A stretch of 64,000 bases of DNA from JAGPDF01 sp052035735 (GCA_052035735.1 JBPOHI010000121.1:1-64000); one strand, 5' to 3'; positions 17,502-25,469 are shown, counted from the first letter of the stretch. Notes: generated by a model from the letters alone, not told the origin. Translations and numbers: made by a program.

Positions 17502-18379
17502 TGGCGATCTGGCTCAACAAGGAGACGCGCCTCGTCGTCCAGGGGATCACCGGCAAGGAGGGCAAGTTCCACGCCCTGGGCTGCCGCGACTACGGCACGC
17601 AGGTCGTCGCTGGCGTCACTCCCGGCAAGGGCGGCGAGACGGTCGAGGGGATCCCGGTCTTCGATTCCGTCGAAGAGGCCCGCGCGGCGACCGGCGCCAA
17701 CGCGTCGATGGTCTTCGTGCCGCCGCCGTTCGCCGCCGATGCCATCATGGAAGCGGCCGATGCCGGCATCGAGTTGGTGGTGGCGATCACCGAGGGCATT
17801 CCGGTCAACGACATGATCCGCGCCAAGGCGTTTCTCGCCGGCAAGCCCGGGACCCGTCTCATCGGCCCGAACTGCCCCGGCATCATCAGCCCCGGGCAGG
17901 CCAAGATCGGCATCATGCCGGGGCACATTCACCGCCCCGGGCGGGTGGGCGTGGTGTCGCGCTCCGGAACGCTCACCTACGAAGCGGTCTGGCAGCTCAC
18001 CGGTCTCGGGCTCGGCCAATCGACCTGCGTCGGCATCGGCGGCGATCCGATCAACGGCACGAACTTCCTCGACGTCATGAAGGCGTTCCGCGACGACAGG
18101 GAGACCGACGCCGTGATCCTCATCGGCGAGATCGGCGGCAGCGCCGAAGAGGAGGCTGCGGCCTGGATCCAGGCGAACTTCGACCGCCCGGTCGTCGGCT
18201 TCATCGCCGGCCGCACAGCGCCGCCGGGACGCCGGATGGGTCACGCCGGGGCGATCGTCGCTGGTGGCAAGGGCACCGCCGCCGCGAAGATGGAGGCGAT
18301 GACCGCGGCCGGAATCCACGTCTGCGAATCGCCGGCCGACCTCGGCGCCACGGTGGCGCGGGCGCTCGGGAAGTCCTGA
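17501..18379 (+). CDS. sucD: Succinate--CoA ligase, alpha subunit
   Basis: 292 residues from ATG 17501, chosen over the GTG one codon earlier because the ATG makes the TGATG overlap with sucC. A Rossmann CoA-binding domain (GITGKEG, PPPFAADAI) is followed by the ligase domain, with GGDPINGTNF and the active-site histidine in RRMGHAGAI (about residue 247). The phosphohistidine shuttles phosphate between CoA-ligase and nucleotide sites. Length and motifs are typical. Confidence 0.97.
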   Translation: MAIWLNKETRLVVQGITGKEGKFHALGCRDYGTQVVAGVTPGKGGETVEGIPVFDSVEEARAATGANASMVFVPPPFAADAIMEAADAGIELVVAITEGIPVNDMIRAKAFLAGKPGTRLIGPNCPGIISPGQAKIGIMPGHIHRPGRVGVVSRSGTLTYEAVWQLTGLGLGQSTCVGIGGDPINGTNFLDVMKAFRDDRETDAVILIGEIGGSAEEEAAAWIQANFDRPVVGFIAGRTAPPGRRMGHAGAIVAGGKGTAAAKMEAMTAAGIHVCESPADLGATVARALGKS

Positions 18380-18413
18380 CTAGGGATGGAGGAGCGCCGC
18401 GGGTGATTGGAAC

Positions 18414-19103
18414 GTGAGGGGTTGGCTGGCGCTCCTCGGCGGGGGAGAGTTCACCTTCGGGGAGACCGAAGAGGTCGATCGCGCCTGGTTGGAGAGATGT
18501 CCGGCCGGGCCGATCGGCTTCGTCCCGGCGGCCTCGGGCTCGATCGACTACGGCAAGCACTTCACGGCGTACATGAAGGAGGCGTTCGATCGCGAGGTGG
18601 AGATCGTTCCGATCTACCGCGATCGCGACGCCCGCCGCGGCAGGAACTGCGAACGGATCCGCGATTGTGCCGCGGTCTACCTGGGCGGCGGCGTCGCCGA
18701 TCAGCTGCTCGAGGCGCTCGCCGGGTCGCCGGCCGCGGAGGCCCTGCGGGCGAAGCTCGAGGAGGGCGGCGTGGTCGTCGCCATCGCCGCTGCGGCTCAG
18801 GCCTGCGGCGCCGAAGTCCGCAGCGTCCTCGGCGCGCGCTCGATCCCCGGACTCGGCCTGGTGCCGGGAGCGGTGATCGAAGCCAATTTCGACCCCGGGC
18901 ACGATCGCCGGCTGCGCAAGCTCCTCGAAGGGGCGATGGGCAACGTCGGGCTCGGCATTCCGGCGGAGGCGGCGCTGCTGCTCGGTCCCGAAGGCACGTT
19001 CGAGGCCATCGGTACGGTCTTCCGGATCTCCGGTCCGGAGGCCGATCTCGAGCCTCTGGTCGACGATCCGGCGGGCGCAGGAGAGTCCGGAACGGACGAC
19101 TGA
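18414..19103 (+). CDS. Peptidase S51-like protein lacking the catalytic serine
   Basis: 229 residues from GTG 18414, 34 bases after sucD. The fold markers of the dipeptidase E/cyanophycinase family are present: LALLGGGEF at the N-terminus, GFVPAAS, VYLGGGVADQLL and EEGGVVVA. In S51 enzymes the following nucleophile elbow reads G-x-S-A-G-A. Here it reads A-I-A-A-A-A (123-128), so alanine 125 replaces the serine. The protein is therefore probably not a peptidase and may bind a peptide or act as a scaffold. Assignment to the fold is firmer than any role. Confidence 0.68.
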   Translation: MRGWLALLGGGEFTFGETEEVDRAWLERCPAGPIGFVPAASGSIDYGKHFTAYMKEAFDREVEIVPIYRDRDARRGRNCERIRDCAAVYLGGGVADQLLEALAGSPAAEALRAKLEEGGVVVAIAAAAQACGAEVRSVLGARSIPGLGLVPGAVIEANFDPGHDRRLRKLLEGAMGNVGLGIPAEAALLLGPEGTFEAIGTVFRISGPEADLEPLVDDPAGAGESGTDD

Positions 19104-19135
19104 TTCGCTTTCATCCCGCGGCAGCCAGCCCGGCG

Positions 19136-19141
19136 TAGAGT
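19136..19141 (+). promoter_or_regulatory. -10-like TAGAGT for the peroxiredoxin gene
   Basis: TAGAGT 18 bases before ATG 19160, with a GAGGAGA ribosome site between them. Confidence 0.3.
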
Positions 19142-19159
19142 GTTTTCGAGGAGAACGCG

Positions 19160-19696
19160 ATGAAGAGAACGAAGGCGGGCATTGCAACGGCATTCGCCAT
19201 GGGAGGTCTCATGTTGTGGAGCTTCGGCGCCAAGGCCGACGAACTCGCCCTGGGAGCGAAGCTCCCGGCGGTGACGGTCAACGATCAGGACGGCCGGGCG
19301 GTGGATCCCGCGGCCGAGGGCCATCAGGGTTGGACCCTGGTCTACTTCTATCCCAAGGCCGACACCCCGGGCTGCACCAAGCAGGCGTGCAGCCTGCGCG
19401 ACTCCTACGCCTCGCTCACCGGCAAGGGGATCCGGGTCTACGGTGTCTCGACCGACGACGAGAAGGCGCAGAAGGCCTTCCAGGAGAAGTACAAGCTGCC
19501 GTTCACCCTGCTCGCCGACAAGGACAAGAAGGTGCTCGCGGCCTTCGGCGTGCCGGCGACGATGGGCTTCGCCAAGCGTCAGGCCTACCTGTTCCGCGAC
19601 GGGCTGCTGGTCTGGCGCGACCTCGAGGCGGCGACCGCCGAGCAGGCTTCCGAAGTGCTTGCCGCGATGCAGGAGATCGAAAGCAGCGCCAAGTAG
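19160..19696 (+). CDS. Exported peroxiredoxin of the BCP/PrxQ type
   Basis: 178 residues. The first 26 form a signal peptide (basic start, hydrophobic core, cleavage near AKA-D), so it acts outside the cytoplasm. The thioredoxin-like domain carries the peroxidatic cysteine in TPGCT (Cys72) and a second cysteine five residues on (Cys77), the PrxQ pattern for an intramolecular disulfide. It reduces peroxides with electrons from a thiol partner; no exported thioredoxin is adjacent. GAGGAGA precedes the start. Confidence 0.92.
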   Translation: MKRTKAGIATAFAMGGLMLWSFGAKADELALGAKLPAVTVNDQDGRAVDPAAEGHQGWTLVYFYPKADTPGCTKQACSLRDSYASLTGKGIRVYGVSTDDEKAQKAFQEKYKLPFTLLADKDKKVLAAFGVPATMGFAKRQAYLFRDGLLVWRDLEAATAEQASEVLAAMQEIESSAK

Positions 19697-19771
19697 GGCT
19701 CGACCCGCTGCCGCCTCCGGACGGCGGGCGATCGACGACAACGCAGTCCCAACATTGTGGAGACAGTACGC

Positions 19772-20203
19772 ATGAACATGACGCTCGCCATTCTCAAACC
19801 CGACACTGTCGCCGCCGGCAACGCCGGAAAGGTGCTCGCTCACCTCGAAGCGAAGGGCTTCACCATCCGCGGGCTGCGGGTGCTGCACCTCACGCAGGCG
19901 CAGGCCGAGGCCTTCTACGCCGTGCATCGCGAGCGCCCCTTCTTCGCCAGCCTGGTCGCCTTCATGACCGAGGGGCCGGTCATGCCGGTGGCGCTCGAGC
20001 GTGCCGACGGCGCCGATCCGGTGCCGGCCCTGCGCGAGGTCATGGGCGCGACCGATGTCGCCAAGGCTGCCGAGGGGACGGTGCGCAAGCTCTTCGGAAC
20101 CTCGATCGAGCGCAACGCCATTCACGGTTCGGATTCGACGGACAACGCGCAGATCGAGCTCGGCTTCTTCTTCCCGCACGCTGATCTGGTCGCCGCCCGC
20201 TGA
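19772..20203 (+). CDS. ndk: Nucleoside diphosphate kinase
   Basis: 143 residues from ATG 19772, which begins the conserved TLAILKPDTV; the frame opens earlier at GTG or ATG codons with no conservation. The catalytic histidine lies in NAIHGSDS (about residue 116). KLFGTS and ELGFFFP are further family marks. The enzyme transfers gamma-phosphate among nucleoside di- and triphosphates in the cytoplasm. Length is the family norm. Confidence 0.96.
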   Translation: MNMTLAILKPDTVAAGNAGKVLAHLEAKGFTIRGLRVLHLTQAQAEAFYAVHRERPFFASLVAFMTEGPVMPVALERADGADPVPALREVMGATDVAKAAEGTVRKLFGTSIERNAIHGSDSTDNAQIELGFFFPHADLVAAR

Positions 20204-20220
20204 CCGGCGATCCGGAGGAG

Positions 20221-20254
20221 CGGCGCCCCCGGCGTACTTGGCAGGCGGGCGCCG
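20221..20254. terminator. Hairpin downstream of ndk
   Basis: CGGCGCCC (20221-20228) pairs perfectly with GGGCGCCG (20247-20254) around an 18-base loop, 18 bases after the ndk stop. Only a weak T-rich tail (TTCCGTT) follows. Confidence 0.35.
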
Positions 20255-20260
20255 TTCCGT

Positions 20261-20266
20261 TACGCT
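20261..20266 (+). promoter_or_regulatory. -10-like TACGCT for the small Cys/His protein gene
   Basis: TACGCT ends 7 bases before ATG 20274, with no ribosome site between them, fitting a leaderless start. Confidence 0.3.
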
Positions 20267-20273
20267 CTCTTCG

Positions 20274-20537
20274 ATGAGCCAGTACAATCCTGCTTGGGCC
20301 CCTGCTTCGACGCTGCCGACGGAACGCCGTGGCGGCGCGGTGGGACGATTCTGCCGCGCCTGTTCGAGCTTCTACCCGTTGCACGCCGGCCACCACAAGG
20401 GCAAACCGTCGTTCGGCCGCGACCACGTCGCGGCGCCCTGCCGCGAGGAGGGTCGGAGGTTCGACGAAGGGGCGACCTGGTGGGAGCCCGCCGTCGCCGT
20501 GCTCGCGCCGCCTCCTGCCGCGGCCGCACAGGCCTGA
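20274..20537 (+). CDS. Small Cys/His-rich protein, possible zinc-binding module
   Basis: 87 residues. The centre holds FCRACSSFYP followed by HAGHH and AAPC, that is CxxC, a His cluster and a further Cys about 25 residues later, a plausible zinc knuckle. The end has GATWWEPAVAVL and a low-complexity Ala/Pro tail. Codon bias and a -10-like box just upstream support a real gene. No family name is known to me. It is convergent with the immunity gene that ends 10 bases away. Confidence 0.6.
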   Translation: MSQYNPAWAPASTLPTERRGGAVGRFCRACSSFYPLHAGHHKGKPSFGRDHVAAPCREEGRRFDEGATWWEPAVAVLAPPPAAAAQA

Positions 20538-20547
20538 ACCCCCGGCG

Positions 20548-20913
20548 CTATTCGCGCAGCGCGCGCTCGAGCTCTTGCGCCACCGCGCCCAGCTCGAGCT
20601 TCGAGGCCAGGTGCCAGCCGCTGCGGAAGCGCTCGCGCAGCAGCCGGTTCGTGGCGTCGAGCGCGAGATCCCGCGTCGCCTCCAGCAGCACCTCCCAATC
20701 GGCCGCCAGCTCTTCGACGTCGTCGAGGTCAGCTTCGCCGATGAAGGCGTAGGCCGCGGCAGCCACGGAGCTGAACTCGAGCTGCCAGTCCTCGTGCAGG
20801 TAGCCGCCGAGAAAGCCGGCCAGGCTCGGCAGGTCGTCCGGATTCACCCGCTCGAGGAGCTCCTGGCGGGTCGCGGTTTCGGCGGGATCGAACGCTCCGA
20901 GGCGGCGGCTCAC
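20548..20913 (-). CDS. CdiI-like immunity protein for the RNase A-like toxin
   Basis: 121 residues from GTG 20913, which overlaps the toxin gene stop as GTGA, so translation is coupled. The segment LAGFLGGYLHEDW near residue 30, acidic ADLDDVEELAADWEVLL and a helical C-terminus match the contact-dependent-inhibition immunity family often called CdiI_2 (PF18593). It is predicted to bind and neutralise the toxin encoded immediately upstream. No signal peptide is present, fitting cytoplasmic immunity. Family assignment is from memory of the conserved pattern. Confidence 0.72.
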   Translation of the reverse strand: MSRRLGAFDPAETATRQELLERVNPDDLPSLAGFLGGYLHEDWQLEFSSVAAAAYAFIGEADLDDVEELAADWEVLLEATRDLALDATNRLLRERFRSGWHLASKLELGAVAQELERALRE

Positions 20914-21440
20914 GATTCCACCGGATAGGCGGTGAGCACGAAGAAGCGCGCGCCGCGCTTGCGCAGCACCACGCGCGCATCGGTTGCCGGGCGCGCGCGG
21001 GCTTCGCCGCGCAGCTGCACCTGGCCGATCGTCCGGCCCGGCTCGCCCCGGTAGTCGAGAACGAGACTCTCCTTGTCGTGGCGCATCCAGGTCGCGATGC
21101 GCTGGCTCTCCCGAGCGAGAGTGGCAGCGATCACCGCCTCGGCGGTCGCGCGGTCGTCGAAGCTCGAAGCGGCGGCGACGCCCGCCTCGCGTTCGAGCCG
21201 GCGGGCGAGCTCGGCTTCGCTGCGGCCGACATGGCGATGAAGGGTGTGGCCGCCCTGGCGCTCGTCCCAGTCGAGGTCGCGCTTCGCGCTCTCGGTCGAA
21301 ACGGAGACCCCGGCCGGCGCGGCACCCGCATGGGCCGTCGGGCGCGTCGACTTCAGCAGCTGCGTGCGCCAGAGGGCGATCAGGCCGATCGCCACCAGGG
21401 CGACCAGGGTAATGAACCGGCTGCCGGTGCGGTTGCGCAT
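20910..21440 (-). CDS. Membrane-anchored RNase A-like (CdiA-CT type) toxin domain protein
   Basis: 176 residues. An N-terminal membrane segment (about 9-27) precedes a linker and then the bacterial RNase A-like fold (about 58-176, PF18431 type). Visible hallmarks are GGHTLHRHVG (His65 and His70), an Arg pair at 80-81, AASSFDDRATAE (90-101), IATWM and the closing FFVLTAYP (Thr170, Tyr172). In the Yersinia kristensenii CdiA toxin, His, Arg, Thr and Tyr at equivalent places form the tRNA-cutting site, and all have counterparts here. There is no RHS, CdiA or VgrG carrier; the domain stands alone behind its own anchor. It starts 11 bases after the FeS flavoprotein and overlaps the immunity gene by 4 bases. 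Confidence 0.8.
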   Translation of the reverse strand: MRNRTGSRFITLVALVAIGLIALWRTQLLKSTRPTAHAGAAPAGVSVSTESAKRDLDWDERQGGHTLHRHVGRSEAELARRLEREAGVAAASSFDDRATAEAVIAATLARESQRIATWMRHDKESLVLDYRGEPGRTIGQVQLRGEARARPATDARVVLRKRGARFFVLTAYPVES

Positions 21441-21451
21441 CGCTGGCAATT

Positions 21452-22816
21452 CTAGTTCGAACGCCGGTCTGTGGCGGTGAGCTCGACCGCCGACTCGTCG
21501 CCGAAGCGAACGCCGATGCTGCGCAGGAAGGGGAAGGGGGGCTCGCCGCCGATGAGGACGAAGACCTCGTCGTTGGCGAGCGTGACCTCGCCTTCGGCGG
21601 TGCGCAGGCGCACCTGGTCTGGGGTGATCTCGAGTACTTCGGAGCCGAGGAGCGGGCTGATCTTGCCGCGCCGGACCAGCTTCTCCAGGGTTTCGAGGTT
21701 CTTCGCCTTGACGCGATTGAACGAATCTCCGCGATAGGACAGGGTGATCCGGTTCCCCGCCTGACGCGCCAGACCCATGGCCGCTTCGACGGCACTGTCG
21801 CCGCCGCCGACGCAGAGGATCTTGCGTCCGCGGTACTCCTCGGCGTCGCGCACCTGGTACATGACTTTGGCGAGCTCCTCGCCGGGGACCCCCAGCTTGC
21901 GCGGCGTCCCGCGCCTCCCCAGCGCGAGCAGGACGCGCCGGGCCCGCCAGGCGCCGGAGACGGTGAGGATGTGGAACTGGCCAGCCTCCGGAATCACCTG
22001 CAGCACCCTCTGGCCAAACTGCACCGCCAGCCGGTGCTTCTCCAGGAGGCCGCGGAAGAGCTCGAGCAACTCCTCCTTGCTGTACTCCTCTTTGCGCAGC
22101 GGGCCGTAGAGCGGCAACGTGACCTCTTCCGTGTGGGTGAGCTTGCGGCGCGGGAAGTTGTAGATCGTCCCCCCGAGGTCGAGCTGCTGCTCGAAGACGG
22201 CGTAGCGCAGACCGCTCTCGACCGCGGTGAGCGCAGCGGCGAGACCGGCGGGACCGGCGCCGATGATGGCCAGGTCGAGGACTTCGGCCGCCCGGGGATC
22301 GCTCCGGTCGGCTCCGGCGAGCTCGCGCGCGATCGTCTGCACAGTCTCCTTGCCCTGCCGCACGGCATTGCGGATCAGGGCCAGACCGCCGAGCTCTCCC
22401 GCCACGAAGATGCCCGGCACGTTGGTCTCGCGACGGTCGTTCATCCACGGCACGTCGGCGCGTCCGCGCAGATCGCCGAGCGCAATCTCGATCGCCTGCA
22501 CGGGGCAGGCCTTGGCGCAGGCGGCGATGCCGACGCAGCGAGCTCCCTGCACAGCGACCGCCAGACCGCCGACGATGCCCAGGACTTTCTCCGGGCAGGC
22601 GGCCACGCAGCCGCCGCAACCGATGCAGACCGCGGGATCGATGTAGGGAAAGGCCCCCATCGGCTGCTGCGGGCCGTGCAGTCGGGCGGCGCCGGCGCGT
22701 TCGCGGTCGCGCCGGTTGCGGCGGCGGAAAGCGACTAGATAGCCGAGCACGATGGCCGCGGCCAACACGCCCGCCGAGGCCCAGATCAGGGTTTCGATGG
22801 AGACGCCCGGCGGCAT
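21452..22816 (-). CDS. Membrane-anchored FeS flavoprotein, NAD(P)-dependent oxidoreductase
   Basis: 454 residues. Residues 8-30 form one membrane segment. A ferredoxin-like domain follows, with a full CxxCxxCxxxCP set (Cys64, 67, 70, 74) and a second set in which the second cysteine is isoleucine (Cys94, Ile97, Cys100, Cys104). The rest is a two-dinucleotide-binding flavoprotein like thioredoxin reductase or YpdA: FAD motif IIGAGPAG (184-191), NAD(P) motif CVGGGDSAVEA (about 325). It lacks the redox CxxC of thioredoxin reductase. It lies 2 bases after the 20-heme cytochrome gene and probably exchanges electrons between NAD(P)H and the adjacent cytochrome b/c module. Confidence 0.85.
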   Translation of the reverse strand: MPPGVSIETLIWASAGVLAAAIVLGYLVAFRRRNRRDRERAGAARLHGPQQPMGAFPYIDPAVCIGCGGCVAACPEKVLGIVGGLAVAVQGARCVGIAACAKACPVQAIEIALGDLRGRADVPWMNDRRETNVPGIFVAGELGGLALIRNAVRQGKETVQTIARELAGADRSDPRAAEVLDLAIIGAGPAGLAAALTAVESGLRYAVFEQQLDLGGTIYNFPRRKLTHTEEVTLPLYGPLRKEEYSKEELLELFRGLLEKHRLAVQFGQRVLQVIPEAGQFHILTVSGAWRARRVLLALGRRGTPRKLGVPGEELAKVMYQVRDAEEYRGRKILCVGGGDSAVEAAMGLARQAGNRITLSYRGDSFNRVKAKNLETLEKLVRRGKISPLLGSEVLEITPDQVRLRTAEGEVTLANDEVFVLIGGEPPFPFLRSIGVRFGDESAVELTATDRRSN

Positions 22817-22818
22817 GG

Positions 22819-24579
22819 TCAGAGGGGCAGCACGGCCGACTTGTGGCAGTCGGCGCAGGCGCTGCCGAGCGGCTTCAGGCGCGCCACCTCTTTGCCCGAG
22901 ATTCGCTCCTTGAAATGACAGGCGACGCAGGCCACGGCGCGGTGGGCACCTTCGAGGCGATAGGTCGAATCGCGATCGTGGAGGAAGCGCGACGGTGCCC
23001 AGCTCGAGTCGGTGTGGCAGCGCTCGCAGGCGGCACCGACCTGGGCGAGATGCGGATCGGCGTGACAGCCGGAGCAGACCAACGGAGCGCCGGCGAGCGG
23101 AACCTCGCGCGGCGGCGCCCAGGCCCGTGCTGCCGGCGCCGGCAGGAGACCTCCCGAGAGCTTCGTCGGGTGACAGCCGAGGCAGGTGACTTTGCCGTGC
23201 AGTCCGGTGATCGGGAACCTCGTGCGCGCGTGATCGAAGCGGATCTCGCGCCATTCGGTGAGGGCGTGGCAGGCGAGACAGCCGTCCTCGCCGGAGGATC
23301 GGGCGCTCGCTCCCGCGTGCGGATCGCGATGGCAGTCGGCGCAGTCGGCCTTCGGAAAGCGGAACTGGGTGACCTTGCCCGGAAGGCCCGCCTTGGGCGG
23401 CGTGCCGCCGCGAATCAGCGCGACTCCGGCGCGCTCGAGCTCGGCCGGTGGCAACGCACGATGGCAGGCGGCGCATTCCGTCCGGCGATGCGTCCCGGCG
23501 AGTGGATAGGCGGTGGCCTCGTGCAGGGCGACGGTGAAGCTCGAGCCCCTGAAGCCGGCGGTGGTATGGCATTCGCCGCATTCGCCACCGCTCTTGCGGA
23601 GCACGAGCTGGCCGGCATGCGCGTCGGCGTGGCAGGTGGCACAGCGTTCGAAGCCGGGCAGCTTGGTGGTCTTTCCGGGCGGGTGGCAGGCGGCGCAGGC
23701 GGTCGTGACGTGCCTGCCGGTCAGCGGATAGCGGGTGCGAGAGTGGTCGAAGTTGGCAGTCTGGATGCGTTTCCAGTCGTCCGCCGTATGGCAGCTCTCG
23801 CACTTCGCGCCGAAGCGCCCCTGGTGCGGGTCTTTGTGGCAGCCGGCGCAAGTCGTGGCGACGCCGCGATAGGCGATATAGGGCGGAGCGTCGGCCGGCG
23901 CGGCGGGGGTGCCCGCGGGAGCGAGGCCGACCGGGTGACACTTGCTGCACTCCACCTTGGCATGTCCAAGGGTGAGCGGGAACTTCGCACGGGAATGATC
24001 GAAGCCCTCGGCGGGCTTGAACTTCTTCGAGCCGTGGCAGGCAGCGCAGTCGGTGGCCCCGAACTGCCCGCGATGCACGTCCGCGTGGCAAGAGGCGCAG
24101 CGCGCCTCGAGACCGAGGAAGGTGCGCCCGAGGTCGACTTGCTTGGCCAGCAACGGTGCCGGGTCGGCGATCGACTCCTTGCGGTGACAGCTCCGGCAGC
24201 CGAGCGGCGCGTGGGCTCCCTGCAACGAGTAGCCCGTGAGCTCATGGTCGAAGGATCTCTCGCCGCTCTTGCCCCAGTAGACGAGGTCGAAAGCGCGACC
24301 CTGATGTTCGATGTGGCAGCGCTCGCAATCGCCGTGGTCGGGCCGGGAGTGGAGGCCCCGGCGAGCGTGGATGCGCTGTGCCAGGGGCGTGTGGCAGGCC
24401 AGACAACGGCCGTGGTCGACGCCGCTCGCGGCACTGTGGCATTGGAGACAGCCGTCGCTGCCGTCGAGCTTGGCGTGGGCGCGGCTCAACTCGCCGGGAG
24501 AGATCTGGGCGCTCATCGGCGAGACGGGGGCGAGCAGCGCGCACAGCCCGGCGCCGGTCGCCGCGAGGACGACACGCAA
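22819..24579 (-). CDS. Exported 20-heme cytochrome c
   Basis: 586 residues from TTG 24579, preceded by GGGAAGAG; this start gives a signal peptide ending near SAQ, whereas the open frame upstream does not. Twenty CxxCH motifs are spread over residues 30-580, with many extra histidines (FDHSR, GxH) suited to bis-His ligation. The motifs come in irregular triplets and do not form the strict 70-residue unit of the two cytochromes at 34941-38931. It lies 20 bases after the cytochrome b gene and 2 bases before the flavoprotein, in one transcription unit. Likely role: periplasmic electron wire between the membrane module and outer components. Confidence 0.92.
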   Translation of the reverse strand: MRVVLAATGAGLCALLAPVSPMSAQISPGELSRAHAKLDGSDGCLQCHSAASGVDHGRCLACHTPLAQRIHARRGLHSRPDHGDCERCHIEHQGRAFDLVYWGKSGERSFDHELTGYSLQGAHAPLGCRSCHRKESIADPAPLLAKQVDLGRTFLGLEARCASCHADVHRGQFGATDCAACHGSKKFKPAEGFDHSRAKFPLTLGHAKVECSKCHPVGLAPAGTPAAPADAPPYIAYRGVATTCAGCHKDPHQGRFGAKCESCHTADDWKRIQTANFDHSRTRYPLTGRHVTTACAACHPPGKTTKLPGFERCATCHADAHAGQLVLRKSGGECGECHTTAGFRGSSFTVALHEATAYPLAGTHRRTECAACHRALPPAELERAGVALIRGGTPPKAGLPGKVTQFRFPKADCADCHRDPHAGASARSSGEDGCLACHALTEWREIRFDHARTRFPITGLHGKVTCLGCHPTKLSGGLLPAPAARAWAPPREVPLAGAPLVCSGCHADPHLAQVGAACERCHTDSSWAPSRFLHDRDSTYRLEGAHRAVACVACHFKERISGKEVARLKPLGSACADCHKSAVLPL

Positions 24580-24599
24580 CGCAGCTCTTCCCGGGGGGG

Positions 24600-25469
24600 T
24601 CAGTGTCCGATCCCCGCGTATCCGGTGGCCCAGGCGACGCCGATGTGCACGAACATGAAGAGGTACATGACGATCGCGAACGGTTTGTGGAAGACGTGCC
24701 AATAGTGGAAGAGCTCGCGCACCCGCTGCCAGAGCAGGAGGCGCCGCCGCAGGCTGACTTTGTGCCGCACGAGGAGCTCGTAGCGCCTGCGCAGTTGCCG
24801 GTCTCGGGACGAGAAGCGCCGGCGGAACTGGCGCAGGCGCCGACCGAGCCGGATCGAGTCGAGCGGAAAGCGGAGCGCCAGGGCGATCAACGAGAGCCTG
24901 TCGCCGGTGCCCACAGCCGCCACGGCGTCGAGCTGCCGGATCGCCTCGGCGTCGAGGCCGGCCTCTCTCATCAGCTGCTCCGCGAGCTCCTGGTCGAGAC
25001 GCTCGACCTCGGCCAGCGACAGCTCGTCGCCGGACGTCGAGTGAGGGATCTGACGGTAGAGATAGCGGCCGGCGATGCCGCTCGTCGCCACCGCGACCAT
25101 CGACCAGAAGGAGAGTGCGACGAGGCCCTGAACCTTGAACGAGCTGTGGAGGAGGATGAAGAGGGGACCGCAGATGCCGAAGAGGATGTGAAAGTCCAAC
25201 CAGTCGCTGACCGGCCCGAGGCGGCGCAGCGCCACGAAGCGCTTGCGCACCGAGTAGAGCAGCATCACGACCATCATCACGGCGCCGACGATGCCGTAGG
25301 CGAGACCCCAGCTGCCCCCCGGCTTGAGCTGCCAGAAGAGCGGATGCCGGGGGCGCTCGGCGAGCGGGGTCAGGTAGTAGGGGAGGCCGCGGTAGGCGAG
25401 CCAGGCGAGACTGCCGAAGGCGAGCGTGTAGATGCCGACCAGCAGCAGCCTCTGAATCGGCAGCTTCAT
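24600..25469 (-). CDS. Predicted di-haem cytochrome b membrane protein
   Basis: 289 residues with about five membrane segments (near 8-32, 53-73, 92-112, 115-135 and 262-283) and a basic cytoplasmic loop of about 110 residues. Two helices each hold histidines 14 residues apart: His94/His108 and His261/His275. That spacing is the classic arrangement for two b haems stacked across the membrane in a four-helix bundle. The family is not one I can name. The ATG overlaps the ccmI stop as ATGA. With the FeS flavoprotein and 20-heme cytochrome it forms a plausible transmembrane electron pathway, perhaps linked to menaquinone. Confidence 0.75.
   Translation of the reverse strand: MKLPIQRLLLVGIYTLAFGSLAWLAYRGLPYYLTPLAERPRHPLFWQLKPGGSWGLAYGIVGAVMMVVMLLYSVRKRFVALRRLGPVSDWLDFHILFGICGPLFILLHSSFKVQGLVALSFWSMVAVATSGIAGRYLYRQIPHSTSGDELSLAEVERLDQELAEQLMREAGLDAEAIRQLDAVAAVGTGDRLSLIALALRFPLDSIRLGRRLRQFRRRFSSRDRQLRRRYELLVRHKVSLRRRLLLWQRVRELFHYWHVFHKPFAIVMYLFMFVHIGVAWATGYAGIGH

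Noticed and set aside
18414..19103. Calling the S51 homologue an active cyanophycinase
   Set aside because: The serine of the nucleophile elbow is replaced by alanine, so the enzyme name would be misleading.
20910..21440. Reading the toxin-like gene as a cytochrome accessory protein because of its operon position
   Set aside because: It has no CxxCH or haem-handling motif, and the RNase A-like signature plus coupled CdiI-like gene explains it better.
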